DNA of 64,000 bases from Prinsepia uniflora (GCA_032719365.1 CM064866.1:76364916-76428915); one strand, 5' to 3'. Counted from the first letter of the stretch, positions 45,795-58,163 are shown. Notes: a model not told the origin generated them from the sequence alone. Numbers and translations are program-made.

Positions 45795-46019
45795 ATGGGG
45801 GTGATGCAGGGGATCAAAGACCAGGTCGGTGCTCCCAAGTGTGGCGGTGGGTCAAGTCGTGTAAAGTCCATGAGAAATTCTTGTTCAAAGCAGGCATGGC
45901 GATTATTTGGGTCAGCCGATGATGATCATTCTGGTGGTGGGAAGGGCAACGAGAAGCTTAAGCAAGCAGAGGAGTCGCTGAGGACTGTCATGTTCTTGAG
46001 CTGCTGGGCTCCCAATTGA
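45795..46019 (+). CDS. Small wound-induced-type protein (DUF3774/WIP-like)
   Basis: A single-exon gene of 74 residues starts at the ATG at 45795 (MGVMQGIKDQVGAPKCGGG) and ends EKLKQAEESLRTVMFLSCWAPN. The C-terminal KQxEESLRxVMxLSCWxPN tail is the signature I recall for the plant DUF3774 wound-induced polypeptide family. The usual longer N-terminal part (near 80-100 residues) is shorter here, and glycine- and serine-rich stretches replace it. No signal peptide is visible. Family members are wound- and stress-induced, with poorly defined function. The gene lies alone on the plus strand between the RLCK relic and a microsatellite. Confidence 0.72.
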   Translation: MGVMQGIKDQVGAPKCGGGSSRVKSMRNSCSKQAWRLFGSADDDHSGGGKGNEKLKQAEESLRTVMFLSCWAPN

Positions 46020-46779
46020 ATTCATTACGAAAATTAGTAATAAATTATTGTGTAAATTGTTTTTGTATAGCTGGGTAGCATGGCAGTTTCTCAAATAGAA
46101 ATTTTGCTTATTACTTCAAATGTACCGATAAACAAAAAGTTAAGTCTCATAATTTGTTAATAATAGAGCCTAACGCTTTAAAAAAAAAAATTAAACGAAC
46201 ACTCTCGTCTCTCTCTGGACCGCCCGTTCGCCCCGTCAATTTGTCATGGAGTTGCTCGCCGTTTGCAATTCCATTGACACAAAAGCTTTCAACAATTGTG
46301 ACTATTCTACTCAACCACGCTAGCCACAAAATCGAACCCTAAAACTCATCTACCATTAGACAAAACAAAAAGAAAATGGCCAAAAGCCCATGAACATTGG
46401 GCTGCATATCAGCCACGGAAGAGAAGAAGAAATTGCAGAACTAATTTCTCTACACAAATCACCGTCGTCGTACCTCCACCAAGTAAAACTACGTACAAGT
46501 ATCTCACAACACCGTTTCCTTTTCATCCTCGCGATAGAGGAAAAGCAGAATTAAAAAAAAGTGCGACTTCATAATGCATCGTCCGAGCTTGGAAACCCAC
46601 GAGGCCAAGCTACCGCAGCCACTGCTAGTACTTGGAAACTTTGATCGGCAGCCTCATTGTAATCCTCATCATCGGGTCGGACTCAGCCTTGTTTACCAAT
46701 CGACCGACCCAAGCGCATCGCACTAGTCTCCACCGACTCCAGTGCGTCGAACCAGTCCTCATACCGGTTCGAGGGCGCT

Positions 46780-46839
<60 letters not shown>

Positions 46840-47186
46840 GACAGTCAACAAGAGTCCTCATCGCTTTACACGTCCCAACTCACCACTGAGCGGGTCCGTC
46901 TCGCCTCTACCAAGGGTACCACCATAGCTGATCTCACCACCGCGGCCAATCGCATGCCAAGTGCCATGGTCGTCACCACTGGAGCCGATGTCGCGTCGTG
47001 TTGCCCTAACGCTCCACCTCTAGCTCTTCGTATAGAGCAGCCATCTAAGAAGATGAGTTTATCTTCTCTATTTCATTTAGTTGCCTTTTTTTTCAATTAC
47101 ATTTATTAATTGGGTTAAATTTTTTGACAAATGTTGAAGTTTTTGAGTCCACTCCATGGCAAATTGGTGAGGCAAGAGGGCAGAGG
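46020..47186. other. Intergenic DNA with a CT microsatellite
   Basis: A GC-richer patch (about 46560-47050) flanks the microsatellite. It gives only short mixed frames and no recognised domain, so I call no gene. It may be an old pseudogene. Confidence 0.4.
46784..46837. repeat. (CT)n microsatellite, about 27 units
   Basis: An unbroken TCTC run, pyrimidine on the plus strand. Confidence 0.9.
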
Positions 47187-47396
47187 TCCAAAGAGAGAGA
47201 CGATGGTGGTCGGGTGGGTTGGGAAAGGGCAATGAGAAGGATCATTAAAATTGGTTCTAATTTTTTAGTAGTGTTAAATCTCTGGATGCTGCTCCAAAGA
47301 GAGAGACGATGGTGGTCGGGTGGGTTGGGAAAGGGCAATGAGAAGGATCATTAAAATTGGTTCTAATTTTTTAGTAGTGTTAAATCTCTGGATGCT
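47187..47396. repeat. Perfect 105-bp tandem duplication
   Basis: Two head-to-tail copies (47187-47291 and 47292-47396) start CCAAAGAGAGAGACG and end GGATGCTGCT. I see no difference between them, so the duplication is very recent. Confidence 0.85.
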
Positions 47397-48115
47397 GCTC
47401 CGTTTTTTATATTGTTAATATTTGAGATGCAAAATGAGAAAAATTTATATTCATGTGCATTTTGAGTTAATTTGTAGCTGTTATTCTAGTGAATATAATA
47501 AATAAATTTAATATTCAATTTAAAACTTGTGAATGTAACTATCGGCTATCAAAATTCTGCTTCCCTCCTTTTTTTTCACCCCTGCTTCCCTCCTTTTTTT
47601 CACCCTACTGCTTTCCGGACAAGGCTTCAATACTCTCCTACTATTCAATGGTACGAGGATTCAAGGGTTATGAAAGGATATAATAGGCCCTAAAATAAGG
47701 GGTGAATGACTTGGATACCCATATCATTAAATGGTATATAGCATTGAAGACCGGCCTGTTTTCCTCATTATCATAACACCCAAAATAATTAAAGAGGGTG
47801 ATATTACATTTCAGTTACTTATAAGTTATAAACACTAAAAAAACTAAAGAAAGTGAGACGGTTTTGAGTTACGTACTTGACAATACGGTCGGAACAAAAT
47901 ATCAAATCCGTTATTGGGCTTCGTTGGCTGAGTTTTGAAAGTGTTGAATTCACCGTTCGGCCCAATGATTTCAGCTTAGCATCGTAATCGACATCCCAAT
48001 CCACCGCTCTCTCTCTCTCTCTAGTCTCAGCCACAAATAAGAAGGCTTGAAAACAAAACTGATAAAACCTCATCCATCATCATCATCATCATCATCTTCT
48101 TCTTCTTCCTGTTGC
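47397..48115. other. Intergenic DNA and 5-prime region of the next gene
   Basis: Includes a short direct repeat (CTGCTTCCCTCCTTTTTTTCACCC-like, near 47560-47605) and a CT run at 48007-48022 close to the likely transcription start of the downstream gene. No separate gene is seen. Confidence 0.45.
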
Positions 48116-48740
48116 ATGCCACGAATAAAACCAGAAAACATGTTCTCAGCAGTCCTGAAGCCTTGTAAGACCGTCCACCATAACTCAGCCTTCCTCTCCA
48201 ACTCGAACTCCAACCCTCACCATCATCGTCACCTATTAATACAAAACCTATCAAAAACCCTACATTTTGCTCCCCGTAAAGCCAAACTTGGCGCCGTCAG
48301 AGCAAGTGGTGGTGGACATGGAAACGAACAAGAGAAGAAGAAACGCGGTTTCTTGACTCTAGAAGAAGCCGGTCTCGTAGAAATATCCGGCCTCAGCACG
48401 CACGAGAGGTTCCTATGTCGTTTAACGGTACGTACCTACGAAATACATTTATTAATTCTTTCATTTTTATTTCTCTAAAAATAATTAATTAGTCGCAGTC
48501 AATTGGGGATTTAATTTATTAATTATAAGTTGATTGACTAAATTAGCGTATGTATTTTTGATACATGATTAAAAGATATCGTCTTTGAATCTGCTGAGGG
48601 TAATATCAGAGCAAGAAGGATGCGAAATTGAGGAGCTAAATGCTGGCAAGGTATGTGACTGGTTTGTCAAGGATAAGCTCAAAAGAGAGCAGAATTTGGA
48701 CTCTGCTGTACTTCAATGGGACGATTCTGAGCTTTTCTAA
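48116..48740 (+). CDS. Conserved chloroplast-targeted protein of unknown function
   Basis: Two exons, 48116-48427 and 48576-48740, joined in phase 0 by a GT-AG intron, give 158 residues from the ATG at 48116 (MPRIKPENMFSAV); a second ATG at 48140 is an equally good start. Residues 9-65 are rich in S, N, H and basic residues with few acids, as in a chloroplast transit peptide, ending near GAVRASGGG. The mature part begins GFLTLEEAGLVEISGLSTHE and ends in a charged segment with CDWFVKDKLKREQ and VLQWDDSELF. I recognise the text as a plant-conserved family but cannot name a function. An internal serine/histidine-coding TCATCA run lies just upstream and is probably leader. In Arabidopsis a small gene lies between MYB102 and VAP4-2, which could be the counterpart; that is unverified. 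Confidence 0.8.
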
Positions 48741-48947
48741 TTGTTATTAATCAACGTCCATTTAAAATGAAATGACTTGTGCAATCTTCAATACGAAATC
48801 CGTCCACCGCTCATCGAATCATCACACTTTAGCATACGTAAATGTAAACCGAGGACCACACTGCGCTGCTTAATTATGCTTGCAATCGTTTTTTTATACT
48901 GCAGACATATTGATGGAAGATAATTGCATTCCAAAATTGTGGCATCT

Positions 48948-49348
48948 TCTTATATTAATATTACCCTTTCGATTTTATTAATTTATATATATATATATAT
49001 ATATCGTAATTAGAATATTTCATTCTCTAAAACATCATGTCAATATCATCTTTAGAAAAAAATCAACAAAATTTGAGCTTATTTAGTCATATATATATCT
49101 ACACTTATATACTAGATGCACGGATTATTATGAGGATTTTAATTAATTTTTAACAAAACCTTTTATTTATATGATACACATAAATTACTAAACAACTTTC
49201 AATTTTGTTAATTTTTTACGGAGATAATCTTGAGATGATGATTTACAGAATGAATGATTTCTAATTATGATATATGTACAATAACAATTCGATAAATCGA
49301 GAGGGCGGTATGAGAAGGTACCACTAAAGTGAGATATAAGTATTGTCC
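48948..49348. mobile_element. Palindromic MITE, family A copy 3
   Basis: About 400 bp with recognisable left arm (CATTCTCTAAAACATCATGTCAATATCATC), centre (ACGGATTATTATGAGGATTTTAATT) and right arm ending AAGTATTGTCC. It lies just downstream of the chloroplast-protein gene. Confidence 0.6.
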
Positions 49349-52037
49349 TATATGAATATTATAATACAATAAATCAGTTATTAACTTATCGGTCATTAAA
49401 TTTCATACACATCCTTACTATCTTCAAGAGTCGGATTTGTAATTTGTAATTTTCTTTTAAAGGATATTCCATTAATATAGAGAGAGAATTATCATGCAAG
49501 AAAATATGGTGCTTTTTGGAACCAGAATCTTATTAGAATCAATTGCCTCAAAAAGAAATGTGTACCTTATCCTAACAATAATTCAAAAAATTATTAAAAG
49601 AACAATTAAATTAGACTACTATCTTTAACTAATAACCATTCTCAATTACAAAAAAAAAAAAAGCAATATCAAATCATATGATTAGCAATGGGAATTGTTT
49701 TCTTTGCAAAAAAATTGTTTTCCCTCTTTAAAAAATGAAAAAACTAGTTGATGAAGAATTAAGAAGTGCGTGCATCCAACTAAGCCTCCAATCTGCACAA
49801 CCCCCAAACTACATCTACAATGAAATTTGTTGTGGGCTTAGTGGGTGGCGCCACCAGTAATTGAGCAAATCTTGCCTCTAATTAAGCGTTGATTGATTCT
49901 TACTCCTACTACCAAAAAATTAAAGAAATAAATTAATTCAAATCCTTTTGTAAGGGCTTCAAAGTCCAAATGTTATTGCATCATCTTGGACCAAGAATAG
50001 TACAAAGTTACTTTGCTTTGGTGGTGGGCTCTTGTCGTTTCCATCACTAAGTTTTGTACGATTTCAAATTTATGTCAGTTTGATACTAAAAAATTTATCA
50101 TATCGAACTGGTAATCTACTAACTACATGATACATCACATCTTCTGATTACTGGCGGATCGATCAAGGGGCAAAGGGGTCAATTGTCTCTCTCGACCGAG
50201 TTCTTTATTAAAGTACTCATCTTGATCCCATAAAAAATTTATGCTTTAATTTTTTGTTATTGTCTTTTTTAAACATGATTATTCAATTTAAGAAATAATC
50301 TTGATCTATACAGACGTAGAAGTTTTTCCCTTCAAACTCCAGCTCTGGCATTCTTCTCATGATGATGTTGTCACTCTTCTTGAACTTCTTCACTTCTAGA
50401 TAGCTTACGCTGTTTTAATTTTATTTTATTTTTTATACACTGTCTAAACCTAGTTTAGGGAAGGCGTTATAAAATACGATTTGTCTTTTATTCCTTTCCC
50501 AATTCTAATACCACCAAACTAATATCTAATATATATCGCTCCACCAAATTTCAATTCATATAAAATATTTGAATTTAAAGTATGTTCACAAATCAAATTA
50601 TTTCAAAACTTTCAATATTTTGAATATTTTGTAAACAATTTGGTTTGATTAATTGTTAAAAAACTTTTGTTTTGACTATGATTTTTTAATTGATTTGTTG
50701 CCCTAATTTTTTTTTCGTTTTTAATTATTTCTTAAAGTTTTTTATATAAGATATTAATGGAACTAGAACAAATTTATACATATAGATTATTGAGTGTCAA
50801 CCGCATTCTTTATGAGATTGAACCCGAAATCTCACTGTATAATAGGGTGTGTATGAGTATCATTATTCTAATTGTACTAGTTGTTATTCCTAATAGAGTG
50901 CATTTTGTTCAAACAATAAAAGAATGTTTCTCCGTTTTATATCAAACAATTTAAATATAATGTGCTATTTTGAAGTATGATGTGAGTATTCATATTGTAC
51001 ATATAATTTACATATTGACCCCCTCCCCCCGCAAATTTTTTTGAATCTGCCACTGCTTATGATTAGTTTTTTTGTGACTAGTTTTTTCTTTTGTTCAAAT
51101 ACCACATAGAACTTATAACTTTTAACAACTTGTTAAAACAAATAAGAAATTCATCATTAGACAAGATATCCCACTAAACTTAATTAATTAAATACCCAAA
51201 CAAGAATTTGTATAAAATGGTATTATTACGCATTCCAATGCATTATTGGAGAATTGAAGGTCCTAATTAACAAAGGATGAAGTCAATATTCAATATGAAT
51301 TCTACTTTATTATAAAGCATGAATTTTGTAAAGATAAAATCAAAAAATCTAATATATAATGTCTCTTCCTAATGCCAATAAAATATGGTGTAATAATTTC
51401 GTTGAAATTCTCAAAATCCCAAAATTCCCGAAATCCCCAACCTTTTGGAGAGTTAAACGACCCTCAACGACCTCAAAAAACCTTCCAACTTTTACTAGAA
51501 TGAAAACTGATATAAAATTTCCCACTGCATATTAGTTTGATCCGGTAAAATTTTTACCAGAGTTTTTATTCCGTTGGGAAAAAAAAACAAAAACAAAAAA
51601 TGAATAACTCGTGGCTCGTGCCTCGTGCCCGTGAGAGTAGACCCCCACTGAAAGGCCTTCTCTTCTGATAGAGGCAACTTTAACAGCCTCGCGTCAACGG
51701 CTTGTCTTTTCCGAACCGGCCTGCGTTGGCCATAGGCCAACCAAACCCATTCTTTCACTTTCACATAAAGCGGAAAAGCATTGTATGCGCACTACGGCGT
51801 CGTTTCCAGCACGTCCAACTAGTAAAAGGTTGCGAAGGGGGAGGGAGGGAGGGAGGCACGCAACGAAGGTAAGCCGTAAGCACGAAAAGTCGGACGTGAA
51901 CTCAACCGGTCAAATACGATTGAATCCTCTCCATCAGTTCCGATTTGCCCCTCTTACTTGTCAACACCACCAACCAAGTACAGGGCCGGCGAATTCCTGC
52001 TACGACGCGGTTTTTCTTTTCTCTAATGCTCTGAAAC
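49349..52037. other. Intergenic DNA and VAP4 leader region
   Basis: AT-rich with poly-A and poly-T runs. No reading frame has a recognisable domain. The GC-richer last 250 bp (from about 51780) are likely promoter and leader of the VAP4 gene and contain a G-quadruplex-type run. Confidence 0.5.
51837..51856 (+). promoter_or_regulatory. Potential G-quadruplex in the VAP4 leader or promoter
   Basis: Four G-runs of three or more are separated by one or two bases (GGGGGAGGGAGGGAGGGAGG), about 180 bases before the start codon on the sense strand. Whether it is transcribed is unknown. Confidence 0.45.
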
Positions 52038-54396
52038 ATGGCCATAGCTGACCAAAAGTCGTCGTCGTCTGACGGAAAAGTCTGGGGCTTCTTCAAGCGA
52101 CCCTTTCGACCCTCTGGGAACACCACGGTTACGACGTCGTCCACATCGTCCTTGCACAATGGTCCCCAGCTTATTAACGGTCCTCAAGCCGATGGATCGA
52201 ATCTTCATGCTACAAATTCGGTGTCGTCGGTCGCCAGGTCGCTGCTCCCTACCCGCCGTAGACTCAAGCTCGATCCCCACAATAAACTCTATTTTCCTTG
52301 TACGTATTATCTAATCCATTTTTGAATCATATATTCCAAAATTTTCATTTATAGAAATACACACGACATATTTGGCATGCTCCGATTTAATTGCGTTTAC
52401 CTCAAATAGTTGTGTATTGTTATCGATTTAGATTGCTTTTCAATTTTTATGATCTTACTTGATTTTAGGCAGTGTTTGGAGAATTGATTGAGGAAACGAT
52501 TATACATTTACAACTCATGTAGTCATGTGTTTCTAATCACGTGGCTCATCCGCCATATTTTTCGGATATTTAAGGATGCTATGGATGATTATTGTGTTTA
52601 TGGCACAAATTTTGGAAGGATTTGGTGGCTGAAGAGGGAAATCAAACCTTTTTTGTGGATTTGTTTTGTTTAAGTTTAAAGATGCATGCAGATGTCCTCT
52701 CTGACCGATGATTCATTAATTTTGTTTATTTACATATATCAACTCGTTCTTGAAGGTGAACCTGGAAAGCAGGTTAGGAGTGCCATTAGAATTAAAAACA
52801 CAAGCAAGTCCTTTGTAGCGTTCAAGGTACCATCACATTTTTATGGTTTTCTTCTCGTTGTTCTGTGGTTTCTTAGTATTTGTGTTGCCAAAGACTGTTT
52901 TCGTGAAGAATAAGGTGGTTGATGATGTTGAAGTTTCATCTTTCTAATGAGTTGTGTACTTTCTTGCTTTAGTTTCAAACAACTGCTCCAAAAAGTTGTT
53001 TCATGCGTCCTCCAGGGGCTATTCTTAGTCCTGGTGAGAGCCTTATAGCAACGGGTACTGGTTTCCGTATAACTTTGTGCAGTTTCATTCATTTACATTT
53101 ATGTTATAGTATTGTAGCATTACCATCTATTGCCTTTCTAGTAAGTTTTTCTGAAGTATTGGATTGTGATAACAGTATTCAAGTTTGTGGAGCTTCCTGA
53201 GAACAATGAAAAATTGGTGGATCAAAAGAGCAGGGTTAAATTTAAAATCATGAGCCTGAAGGTGAAGGGACCGATGGACTATGTACCCGAGTTGGTGTGT
53301 TGCATACCTCCTTAAATTCTTTAATTTCTATGTTGACTTGTAATTAACTCCTTAACTAAGTATGAGAAGCATTTTGAGAGGTATTTGATTAGGGTGCTCT
53401 CTCTGGTGTGTTTCTTTATAGGTCTGAATACATCTATAACCTTGCATATCTAAATTTTTCGTGTATGTTTATTCTAGCTCTTTCTTATGGTGGTACCTTT
53501 AGTGCATTATATTGCTTGCAGGTAGTGACTTAGTATTCCTGGCCCAGTTATTGAATGATAGCCACCTAATTATCTATCTGCAAAAGGTTTGTTTTATGGA
53601 AATCATAATGTAGTTTACAGGGTAGTCTCTTGATGTGACTAGTTAGGGTCCAGACTTGATATATTAACTCTTCGAGGTCATAGCTGATTGAATGTAGTTA
53701 ATATTTCTGAAGAAGCTGTAGTCATTTCTGTAGAAACTGTATCAAACTGAAGTATCTTAGTAGTTGATTGCACACTTTCGTTACAGTAGATATCAAAGTG
53801 AACTGTATTGCAGTCACCTGGAATATTCGTGTGAAATTTTTTTCCTCGAATAAGTTCTAACTTAGATGCTCTTTTTGTTGGGCACAGTTTGACGAGCAGA
53901 AGGAGCAAGTGGCAATAGAGCAGATATTACGGGTTGTGTTTTTAGATCCAGAGCGTTCCACCCCAGTAAGTGTGCTTGACGTTATCTTTCAATATATACT
54001 TTTGTGAAGTGTTTACCACGATCCTGCTTCAACATGTGTCTGCCATTCTTATTTAAGATACTGGTGCCGAAAAGGATACCTGTTTAACAGATTTTACTGT
54101 TTTTTTTTTTTCCTTGTTTCTTCAAGGCTATGGAAAAGTTGAAACGGCAGTTGGCGGATGCTGATGCTGCACTTGAAGCACGCAAGAAACCTCCAGAAGA
54201 TGCTGGTCCAAAGATTATCGGAGACGGGCTTGTCATAGATGAATGGGTGAGTGGTTTGTTCTGTTGTATGGTATGAGCACTGGTTGGGAAACGAATAAGA
54301 TCTGATTCATTTGATATTGTTGCTATCTTTGTGTAGAAGGAGAGGAGGGAAAGATATCTTGCACGACAGCAAGTCGAAGGGGTGGACTCGACATGA
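52038..54396 (+). CDS. Vesicle-associated protein 4 type, MSP (PapD-like) domain
   Basis: Seven exons: 52038-52299, 52756-52826, 52973-53054, 53176-53294, 53888-53965, 54127-54246 and 54337-54396. They give 263 residues, all with GT-AG borders and consistent phases. The N-terminal 75 residues are S/T- and N-rich with a WGFFKRPF motif. The MSP domain follows, with RRRLKLDPHNKLYFP, IRIKNTSKSFVAFKFQTTAP, CFMRPPGAILSPGES and KFKIMSLKVKG. The C-terminus is a charged, helical EKLKRQLADADAALEARKK segment ending ERRERYLARQQVEGV. There is no C-terminal membrane anchor, which separates this VAP4 group from VAP27. MSP domains bind FFAT-type motifs at ER contact sites; a member was described as mannitol-induced. 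The gene is convergent with the LysM gene. Confidence 0.9.
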
Positions 54397-54922
54397 TGAA
54401 CCAATGCTTCATATTTGTTTCGGGTGGTTTTCTCTGATTGAGTGAGAATCAACAGTCTAGTTCGGTGTATCATTTGTAACTTGTTTTTGTTTTTACCCGT
54501 AATGTAATGTGACTGGATGCTGTATTAAGAAAAAAATGATGACGATTATGTAAAAAGAGAACAATTTCAAAGTGTAGAGTCTCCTGTAATTTGAGACCAG
54601 TCCCAACAAATTGGATGCTACTCAAATCTGTCTGTAGATAATGCGATTTTGTAATTGGTTCGGTTGTGAAACCCAAATTGAACCAAATCGTCTTATTGTA
54701 ATTGGTTCGGCTGTGATACTGAAAGCCTTGAATTTGTTAAAATTATGTTTTGGTTGAATATCCCCAGAAATTATTATCCTCGTTGTATCAAATAAACCCA
54801 GCATTAGCAACAATTATTACATGGTGATCGTTATCGAATACACATTTTTGATCGATCGATCTCCTTATTCATCATACAGCAAGTAGTAAGTTCGACGGTC
54901 GGCCGGAGGGCACGACAGCTGC
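54397..54922. other. Intergenic DNA between convergent genes
   Basis: Holds the 3-prime ends of VAP4 and the LysM gene. A short direct repeat, GTAATTGGTTCGG, occurs twice (near 54652 and 54697). Confidence 0.5.
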
Positions 54923-55315
54923 TTAACTTAGTGTGCCGTCAAGACAAAGCCATTGGCCAACGAAGAGTGCAGTGCAATTGAGATTGGGGTTGATTGATTC
55001 AAAGAAACTAGTCGATAAGTTGAACGTCTCTTCAACTTCAAAACATGTGTCTCCACTTTTCACACCGTACACTGAATCGCATTTCAGGGTAGGACGACTA
55101 GGAGGCGGCTTAAAAAATCCATCTGTCAAGTCAACAATCATGCAATCAACAAACAAATAAAATATGTCGATCTTTTCTTTATTAAGCTATATCCTTTCTG
55201 TTTTTAAGGCGAAAACTGAAAATTTAAAACTACCAAGAAATCGGGCGTCGGCCAAAGAGACGACAATCAGGAGGATAAGCGAGAGCATGCAAACCAGGCT
55301 GAGAATCTTGGCCAT
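54923..55315 (-). CDS. Small secreted protein with a single LysM domain
   Basis: Two exons, 55234-55315 and 54923-55122, give 93 residues from the ATG at 55315. The first 24 residues (MAKILSLVCMLSLILLIVVS..ADA) are a clear signal peptide. After a proline-rich linker, the text CDSVYGVKSGDTCFEVEETF, NLSTSFFESINPNLNC and LFVGQWLCL is one LysM domain with four cysteines, likely forming disulfides. There is no membrane anchor or kinase, so the product should be a free apoplastic chitin- or glycan-binding protein. Plant single-LysM proteins of this size are known but poorly studied. The start choice is supported by the signal peptide and by a TATAAATA 37 bases upstream. Confidence 0.85.
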
Positions 55316-55351
55316 ATTGCTTTTTCCTTTTGAAGCTGTTTACATCCTTTG

Positions 55352-55359
55352 TATTTATA
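55352..55359 (-). promoter_or_regulatory. TATA box of the LysM gene
   Basis: TATAAATA on the minus strand, 37 bases before the start codon. The leader would be very short. Confidence 0.5.
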
Positions 55360-56870
55360 GTGTCAAAAATTCGACCAAATAAGCCAAGAAAGTCGTTAAT
55401 ATCTGAGATTCCAACAAGAGGCTCGCTTCCTATGCGTTAGCTGGACTTGGCTTTCATCACCAAGAAATTCATCGTCGTAGAATGTGGCGCCTTGTGACAT
55501 GCCAAATCATGGTGTTTGTATATACAATGTTGCGAGGAGCTGTTGGAATTAAGCTGAGGTTCGTCGGAAGTGGTAAGAAGCTACTTAATGTTATGGCTTA
55601 GTAGTATTTCTCTCTACATATATTCAATGTTTATATTGCAATCCTCACCCCCAATATCATTGTTTTAAAAAACTTCAGTGGTAAGAAATCGATTATTCAT
55701 CCGTCTAATAAATTCAAAATTTCAAATTATACTTAATAATATTCGAAAGTTGAAATACTAGGGTGGCGGTTATCTAATGTATAGAGTGACGACCTTACCC
55801 GCCACTCTAGCTTATGAGCAATACTTCTTTTTTTCATCACCGCTAGAGGCTTAGTTGTTAGTACCGTGTAGCATGTAACATAGAGAATCAAAAGATAACT
55901 GTGGAATCCAAAATCTCCTGAAATTTGAAAAAAAAAAAGGATGGATTTAGTTTAAGTCGTATTAGGAAATATCAAATTTAACGCGAATATAATTTTTTTC
56001 GTCTTTGTATGAACTAATTATAAAATCTTATACTTATTCGGTGAATAAAAATATTGATATACTATTATAACAAAAGTATTACTATACTATTATATTATAA
56101 GTAGAAACATGATATAATCAATATTTGATACCTTTTTTTTTTTTATAAGAATGAAATCCTTCATCCAAATCTATCCAAAAACTTATCTAACTTCCTAAAT
56201 ACTTGAAGTCTAGTCATGAGATTCTTCTTTTGGTTCACCGCAAGGCCGTGAAAAAATTGACAAGGAGCTCCCACACACCTTTCTTTTGCTATAAGGTTTA
56301 TGGCATGTGACATCTAATTCGTACACCATTATTTGTTGTGTTCACGTTCAAGTCTTAAGCTTGAATAATACCAAAAGATCTTGCGGTTTCATCATTACAT
56401 TGTAGGAAAAAAAAGCATATGAAATTTGATTTCCCCACTTACAATAAAGTTGAAGATGATGGCAAGTCCTTCATTTTGGTGATTGTATTCCGTTTTCCTT
56501 ATGATTTTCCTCACTCATTCTACTCCAAATTGCGCCCTTATCTATTTGGCGTGACTATAAATTGTTCATCATATCGAAGAGAAGGCCTTCGATAGAGCTA
56601 CATTCTCTATCGAAGACTTTCCCCACATCCAGCCATTAGCCATATATAGCTTAGGGATCAGACTTCTCATATTAGATCGAAAACTCATTTACATAAAATG
56701 TCAATTAAAAATAAGAGGGTATATGTCAGGCCATAAATCACTTGAAAATTATGCAGTCCCCACGTTATTCATATTTCTCATAATGTCATTATTACCTCCT
56801 GTATAAACGATGACGATATGATACGATATTTGCAATTAACTTAATACATTTACTAGCTGAATATATTAAT
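55360..56870. other. Intergenic DNA, no gene seen
   Basis: AT-rich, no recognisable reading frame or repeat family. Confidence 0.5.
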
Positions 56871-57377
56871 TAATCATATCAAACCAATAATAAATAATCT
56901 ACCTGCGAGATTTTTTATTATTATTAATATAATTAACAATAAGTCCTTCGAGTAGAATCACCTATTAAATTTTATCAGTTTCAATCAATTAAACGCTTTG
57001 GTGACTCTCAAGATTTCACTATAAATAAAAGGCACCACTTCACTTTTAAAGGTAATTCAAAACTCATAGAAAAACTACGTCAGTTTATTTTCTCTATTAA
57101 ACTAACTTACGCATCATACCAATAAAAACTTATTAATCATATCAAACCAATAATAAATACTCTACCTACGAGTTTTTTTATCACTATTTATATAGTTAAC
57201 AATAAGATTTCAGTAGAATCACATATTAAATTTTATTTCTTTCAACCAATTAGATATTTTGGTGACTCTCAAGATTTCATTATAAATAAAGAGTCTCACT
57301 TCACTTCTAAAGATAATTCAAAACTCATATTAAAACTACGTCGGTTTATTATCTCGATTAAACTAACTTACGCATCA
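56871..57377. repeat. Imperfect tandem duplication of about 246 bp
   Basis: Copies at about 56871-57116 and 57134-57377 share TAATCATATCAAACCAATAA at the left end and ACTAACTTACGCATCA at the right end, with about 10-15 percent differences between. Each copy contains a TATAAATAAA word inside GGTGACTCTCAAGATTTCA-type text. No coding content. Confidence 0.75.
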
Positions 57378-58163
57378 AAATATTCTTGGTTGAACCACAC
57401 CCCCTTCAAAATTCTACCATAATCCCATTTGTCTATTTCTACTGTGTGCATGGATCGAAAATGAACTTTATAAATCTGTAAAATTTCTGCATCAACATAT
57501 CGAACTCCATGGCTTCATCAATGTTCTTAATTGTATCCCTTTTTTTTTCTTCAAGAAATTAAATTTCAAACTTCGCCCCTACTTGATGGAGAATTTTGTA
57601 CTGTCGACTTTACTACCATACCACTTTTCCTTTCAAATTCAGTTTCTTCCAACTCAGTTTTGCCAATTTTGATATTTGTTTATTTATTTCTGGAAAAGTC
57701 TGGTCGGCTTATAAAGCATAAAATTTCCACCTAATTATTGATGTGAAAAATTACAAGTCAAAAGCACACTCCATCCTCCGGCCCCAACCTACAAAACCAC
57801 CACGTTCCAACTTCCAATATTATTCCAAAACGAAATTATCACGACAAAATGCAGTTGGTCGCTATGAATACAAGACATACGGAATATACGATAACCGTAG
57901 ATAATGGACCGGGGTTATGGTTACGGGTTAGGTGTCAATTGAACTGGATCGACCGGTTTGATTTTTCAGTTTGGTTCGGGTCAATTAAACAAAGCAATGT
58001 GTCCGTTCTATTGCATTCAAATTCAATCTTTTTTATGACACAAAAATGTAAATGCACAACCTTTTTATATATAAACTTTCCAATGGAAACAATAATATTC
58101 ACTGCTACCAAAAAAAATTTAGAAAAATAAATGAGACATATGATCAACCGATCCATGACCCAG
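57378..58163. other. 3-prime flank of the STP gene, no other gene seen
   Basis: AT-rich. Short frames here have no domain signature. Confidence 0.5.

Noticed and set aside
46632..46927. Coding gene around the CT microsatellite
   Set aside because: The frames consist mostly of SLSLSL from the microsatellite; flanking residues show no known domain.
50757..50954. 65-codon plus-strand frame with hydrophobic stretch
   Set aside because: Isolated, AT-driven composition, no promoter, splice partner or family resemblance.
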